DNA from: Christensenella sp. UBA1431
Lineage (GTDB): Bacteria; Bacillota; Clostridia; Christensenellales; UBA1431
Length of the DNA stretch: 9,172 nucleotides
Assembly: GCA_002329665.1 (NCBI GenBank)
Contig: DCTV01000031.1
Span: 12,311 to 21,482, forward strand
Reading direction: 5' to 3'
Under the pieces are notes generated by a model that had not been told where the DNA came from, did no database searches, and saw only the letters and a program-made list of their open reading frames with translations. Made by a program: the position numbers and the translations under genes. The number at the start of each line of letters is the position of its first letter. The stretch's first letter is position 1. This document shows positions 6,398-9,172 of the stretch, in pieces.

Positions 6398-6724
6398 ATG
6401 ATCTACGAACTGCGCATCTACCACATGAACGAGGGCAAGACGCCGGACATCCACGAGCGGTTCAAAAACGTGACCTTCGGACTCTTCGAAAAGCACGGCA
6501 TCGACGTCTGCGATTTCTTCGCCGACGCGGCCGGGGCCGAGCGGTGCTATTACGTCCTCGCTTTTGAGGACGAACAGGACAGGCAGGCGAAATGGGCGGC
6601 CTTCAAGGGCGACCCCGAATGGATAGAAAAGAAGGAAGCGTCCCATAAAAACGGCGTCATCGTCCGAAAAGTCGACAGCTACGTCATGACGCGCGTGCCC
6701 TACGTCACCCCCGCATGGCGCTAG
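6398..6724 (+). CDS. NIPSNAP family protein
   Basis: A 108-residue protein of the NIPSNAP family, small ferredoxin-like alpha/beta barrels. Family features are the N-terminal YELRIYHMNEGK (3-14), FEKHGI (30-35), and the hallmark stretch YVLAFEDEQDRQAKWAAFKG (52-71) followed by DPEW. The name comes from eukaryotic homologues linked to mitochondria and vesicles; bacterial members have no general assigned function. No signal peptide or membrane segment. It is the only plus-strand gene, single-gene transcribed from its own extended -10 promoter and ended by the hairpin at 6746-6770. The start is clear from AAAGGAG upstream. Confidence 0.9.
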   Translation: MIYELRIYHMNEGKTPDIHERFKNVTFGLFEKHGIDVCDFFADAAGAERCYYVLAFEDEQDRQAKWAAFKGDPEWIEKKEASHKNGVIVRKVDSYVMTRVPYVTPAWR

Positions 6725-6745
6725 GACGGAGGCTTCGCAAATAAA

Positions 6746-6770
6746 GAAATGCCGCCAATCGCGGCATTTC
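6746..6770. terminator. Bidirectional terminator between the NIPSNAP-family gene and cheB
   Basis: A perfect 10-bp stem, GAAATGCCGC (6746-6755) and GCGGCATTTC (6761-6770), with a CAATC loop. It lies 21 bases after the NIPSNAP-family stop and 48 bases after the cheB stop, between convergent genes. On the minus strand the stem ends in TTTC followed by TTTATTTG, a good T-rich tail; on the plus strand the tail is only TTTC within the stem. It probably serves both, more strongly cheB. Confidence 0.75.
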
Positions 6771-6818
6771 AACCTGTCAGGATACCCTCTGCAATCGAAG
6801 TTTGCGCCGGCGATTCGG

Positions 6819-7841
6819 TCAGGGCTGCCTCAGGGCGGCCATGATCGTGGCCGGGATCGCCTCCAGGCTCACCTGTTTCGCGACCGCGCCGATGTTGTAG
6901 GCAGTCCTGGGCATCCCGTACACCACCGACGATTTCTCGTTCTGGCCGATGGTCAGCGCGCCCATCCTGCGCATGGCGTACAGCCCTCTCGCGCCGTCGT
7001 TCCCCATGCCGGTCAGAATAACGCCGACCGCCTGCTTACCGGCCGCTTTTGCGACCGACTCGAACAACACGTCGACGGACGGGCAATGGCCGTTCACCTT
7101 GTTCCCCCTGAAGCATTCGACCCTGTACCTGTTCCCCAGTTTTTGGATGCGCATATGCCTGTCGCCGGGCGCGAGCAGCACCTTCCCGCTCTCGATGAAG
7201 TCTCCCGTCTCGGCTTCTTTCACGCAAAGGTTCGTCTGCCGGTCCAGCCTCTCCGAGAACAGCTTCGAGAACTCCGGAGGGATATGCTGCACGATGACGA
7301 CGCCCGGCGCGTTTTTCGGGAACGATTTCAGGATGCTGTAGATCGCTTCCGTCCCGCCGGTCGAAGCACCGATCGCGATGATCTTCTCGGTGTTTGGCGC
7401 TTTGTTTTCCACCACTCCGGCAGCCGCCCGCCTGTGCGCGTTCGGTTTGGCGGTGGCCGCTATCTTGATCTTGAAGATCAGGTCTTTTATGAACTTTTCC
7501 GTTTCTGTTTTGGAATCGAAATCGGGCTTGCTCACGAATTCAACCGCCCCGGCGTCGAGCGCGTCGAACACCGTTTCGCTGGCGCTGCTGACCACGATGA
7601 CGGGGAGGTGGTACTGCGGAAGCAGCCTCCTTATGAACTCCACGCCGTCCATTCTGGGCATACGCACGTCGCAAGTCATCACGTCAGGGTTGTATTTGAT
7701 GATCATGTCGCGCGCGTCGAAGGCGTCCACCGCCTTGGCCACGACCTCGATGCGCGGATCCGTCGAGATGCCCCTCGCCAGCAATTCCCTGAAAAGCATG
7801 CTGTCGTCGACAATGAGGACCCTGATCCTGCTGATGTTCAT
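6819..7841 (-). CDS. cheB: Chemotaxis response regulator protein-glutamate methylesterase CheB
   Basis: A 340-residue complete CheB. It removes methyl groups from receptor glutamates and deamidates glutamines, resetting receptor sensitivity after phosphorylation by CheA. The N-terminal receiver domain has acidic Asp12/Asp13, the phosphorylation site Asp58 in MTCDVRMPRMDG, and Lys105 in FVSKP. A linker at about 125-150 leads to the methylesterase domain with the catalytic triad Ser160 (GASTGGTEA), His186 (VQHIPPEF) and Asp282 (TGMGNDGARG). The ATG at 7841 has AGGGG about 8 bases upstream. It lies 52 bases after the cheR stop on the same strand, so cheR-cheB are likely one transcript, with the terminator at 6746-6770 at its end. 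Confidence 0.97.
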   Translation of the reverse strand: MNISRIRVLIVDDSMLFRELLARGISTDPRIEVVAKAVDAFDARDMIIKYNPDVMTCDVRMPRMDGVEFIRRLLPQYHLPVIVVSSASETVFDALDAGAVEFVSKPDFDSKTETEKFIKDLIFKIKIAATAKPNAHRRAAAGVVENKAPNTEKIIAIGASTGGTEAIYSILKSFPKNAPGVVIVQHIPPEFSKLFSERLDRQTNLCVKEAETGDFIESGKVLLAPGDRHMRIQKLGNRYRVECFRGNKVNGHCPSVDVLFESVAKAAGKQAVGVILTGMGNDGARGLYAMRRMGALTIGQNEKSSVVYGMPRTAYNIGAVAKQVSLEAIPATIMAALRQP

Positions 7842-7893
7842 AATCGCATCCCCTTGCTCCTACGATAATGAAAGGGCGCCAAAGCCGTTTGTT

Positions 7894-8709
7894 TCAAACC
7901 TTCCTGTAAATGGCGGGCGCGACGTATTTGTAATGCGTGGCCTCCCTGTCCAGGGACTCCGTATGGCCTATGAACAGGTATCCCCCCGGTTCCGTGATGT
8001 TGTAAAAACTGTTCACCAGCATGTCCCTCGTTTTTTTATCGAAATAGATCATCACGTTCCTGCACATGATGATGTGGAATTTTCTCCTGAAGTGGAAACT
8101 GAAGTTCTGGACCAGGTTGTGCCTCCGGAAGATGACTTCCTTTTTCAGCCGGTCGCTGACGGCGTAGGTGTTTTTGTCCAGTTTCGTGAAGTAGTTCAGC
8201 TTCCACATCGGCGGGAGCATTTCGATCTGCCTGTGCTCGAAGACGCCTTTCTGGGCGATGTTCAACACCTGCGTCGAGATGTCCGTCGCAAGGATTTTCT
8301 TGTCCCACCTTTTTTTCTGTTTGAAGTATTCTTCCAGTATGATCGCGAGCGTGTAAGGCTCCTCCCCCGTGGAACAGCCGGCGCTCCACACCCTCAGGTC
8401 ATAATCCTTTAGGGACCGCTCGAAATTCGGGAGCGCGACCTCGTTTATGTATTTGAAATGGTCGGGCTCGCGCATGAAATACGTGTAGTTGGTCGTGACC
8501 TTGTCGATAAGGATGGACGTCGCTAGCCCGGACGGGTCCGAAACGACATAGTCGTAGTATTCCGAAAAACTCTTGAAATTGTGTTGCTCCACCACGTTGG
8601 CCAGCCTCGCGTTGAGGAGGGACTGCTTTTCCGTCTTGAGGAAAATGCCATAATGCGACCGGATATAGTCGGCCAGTTTCTTGAATTCCTTGTCCGTTAT
8701 CTCGACCAT
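7894..8709 (-). CDS. cheR: Chemotaxis protein methyltransferase CheR
   Basis: A 271-residue CheR, which uses S-adenosylmethionine to methylate glutamates of chemoreceptors in the cytoplasm. It has the all-alpha N-terminal domain, then TNYTYFMREPDHF (73-85), the SAM-binding AGCSTGEEPYTLA (110-122), ATDIS (141-145), CRNVMIYF (216-223) and GHTESL (248-253), all family hallmarks. The ATG at 8709 gives the usual CheR length and has AAAGGA about 10 bases upstream; the frame is open back to 8844, but the added residues look unlike CheR. TATTTTATACG just upstream could hold a -10 box, without a clear -35. Neighbours are the receptor end upstream and cheB downstream, its opposing enzyme. Confidence 0.96.
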   Translation of the reverse strand: MVEITDKEFKKLADYIRSHYGIFLKTEKQSLLNARLANVVEQHNFKSFSEYYDYVVSDPSGLATSILIDKVTTNYTYFMREPDHFKYINEVALPNFERSLKDYDLRVWSAGCSTGEEPYTLAIILEEYFKQKKRWDKKILATDISTQVLNIAQKGVFEHRQIEMLPPMWKLNYFTKLDKNTYAVSDRLKKEVIFRRHNLVQNFSFHFRRKFHIIMCRNVMIYFDKKTRDMLVNSFYNITEPGGYLFIGHTESLDREATHYKYVAPAIYRKV

Positions 8710-8777
8710 CTGCTCGGTTTCCTTTGCTACGTATAAAATAGGCGGGGTATCCGATTCGAAGACCCGCCCGGGGGGCC

Positions 8778-8797
8778 GGGGCGAGGCGCCCCTTTTT
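8778..8797 (+). terminator. Terminator-like hairpin on the plus strand upstream of cheR
   Basis: GGGGCG (8778-8783), loop AGG, CGCCCC (8787-8792), followed by TTTTT (8793-8797). This has the form of a Rho-independent terminator reading rightward, yet no plus-strand gene lies close to its left. It may stop antisense transcription through the chemotaxis genes, or be a chance product of GC-rich DNA. Confidence 0.3.
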
Positions 8798-8891
8798 AGA
8801 TCCGGCATCGCCGAACCGGTATTGTATCGGCCGCTTCCGGCCAAATATAAGACCGTTTTTCATCCCGGCGCGCGGCAAACCGTTCACCGGG

Positions 8892-8920
8892 GAAGGCGGG
8901 GGAGTTGCTCCCCCGCCTTC
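8892..8920 (-). terminator. Strong GC hairpin downstream of the chemoreceptor gene
   Basis: A perfect 13-bp inverted repeat with arms 8892-8904 and 8908-8920 (GAAGGCGGGGGAG and its complement) and a 3-base loop. It lies about 55 bases past the receptor stop in the 265-bp gap before cheR. No clear T-run follows on the minus strand, so it may be a partial terminator or a transcript-stabilising structure that lowers cheR expression relative to the receptor. Confidence 0.45.
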
Positions 8921-8974
8921 GTTCCGTCTTGAGAAAACGGCGCGAACCCGCCCGGGGGAAAACGTCCCTGTCAG

Positions 8975-9172
8975 TCAGTATTTGTTGCCTGATATAACGG
9001 TTTCCTTCTCTGCCGGAACGGGTTGTTTCGGCGGCATTTCCAGGGCCGCGTAGTTCTTTTCGAACAGCTTCTCCATCCTCTTGACCGTTTCCTCGTCCAG
9101 GCCTTCGTACCGGGCTTCTTCCTTCAGCTTGAACTTTTCGATCTGCTCCCTGAGCACTTCTGCCTGGCTGGC
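8975..9172 (-). CDS. Methyl-accepting chemotaxis protein, C-terminal end (partial)
   Basis: The reading frame runs off the right edge; 65 codons plus stop are visible. The first residues, ASQAEVLREQIEKFKL, match the usual end of the cytoplasmic coiled coil of chemoreceptors (S-x-x-A-x-x-L-x-x-x-V/I-x-x-F-K/R-L). A charged tail of about 49 residues follows, ending in PAEKETVISGNKY. No E. coli-type NWETF CheR-binding pentapeptide is visible at the end. The GTG at 9157 is an internal Val codon, not the start. Adjacent cheR and cheB support the assignment. An unrelated coiled-coil protein is possible but less likely. Confidence 0.7.
   Translation of the reverse strand, partial: ASQAEVLREQIEKFKLKEEARYEGLDEETVKRMEKLFEKNYAALEMPPKQPVPAEKETVISGNKY

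Overview
The window reads as chromosomal DNA from a GC-rich, chemotactic bacterium, most likely a Firmicute of the Clostridia type. The grounds are strong purine-rich ribosome binding sites (GGAAGGAG, AAAGGAGAG, GGGAGGA), a YwbE-family gene, a clostridial-style butanol dehydrogenase and compact operons. This taxonomic guess is inference. All recognised genes are on the minus strand except one, the NIPSNAP-family gene at 6398-6724.

Layout from left to right. Positions 1-502 are a non-coding repeat mosaic: two copies of a hairpin module, each followed by a 25/26-bp tandem array. Next comes a two-gene minus-strand operon, an ATP-dependent DNA ligase (1491-2471) followed by a LigD-type polymerase/primase (610-1494) with a 4-base ATGA overlap. 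Together they are a split LigD of the non-homologous end-joining type; no Ku gene lies in the window. A third copy of the hairpin module (about 2642-2681) lies upstream of this operon. Then come a small YwbE-family gene (2765-2959), a strong terminator (3052-3084), and a two-gene operon of an iron-type alcohol dehydrogenase (3611-4777) and a DsrE-family protein (3246-3587).

Further right, an MBL-fold hydrolase (5418-6209) and a NUDIX hydrolase (4887-5360) are probably co-transcribed. The NIPSNAP-family gene diverges from them behind an extended -10 promoter and converges on cheB through a shared bidirectional terminator. The right end is a chemotaxis block transcribed leftward: the C-terminal end of a methyl-accepting chemotaxis protein (8975 to the window edge), cheR (7894-8709) and cheB (6819-7841). 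CheR and CheB methylate and demethylate such receptors, so this block is the adaptation arm of chemotaxis.

Nothing here is clearly a new system. The least explained parts are the repeat family around the split LigD operon and the palindrome plus hairpin just upstream of that operon.
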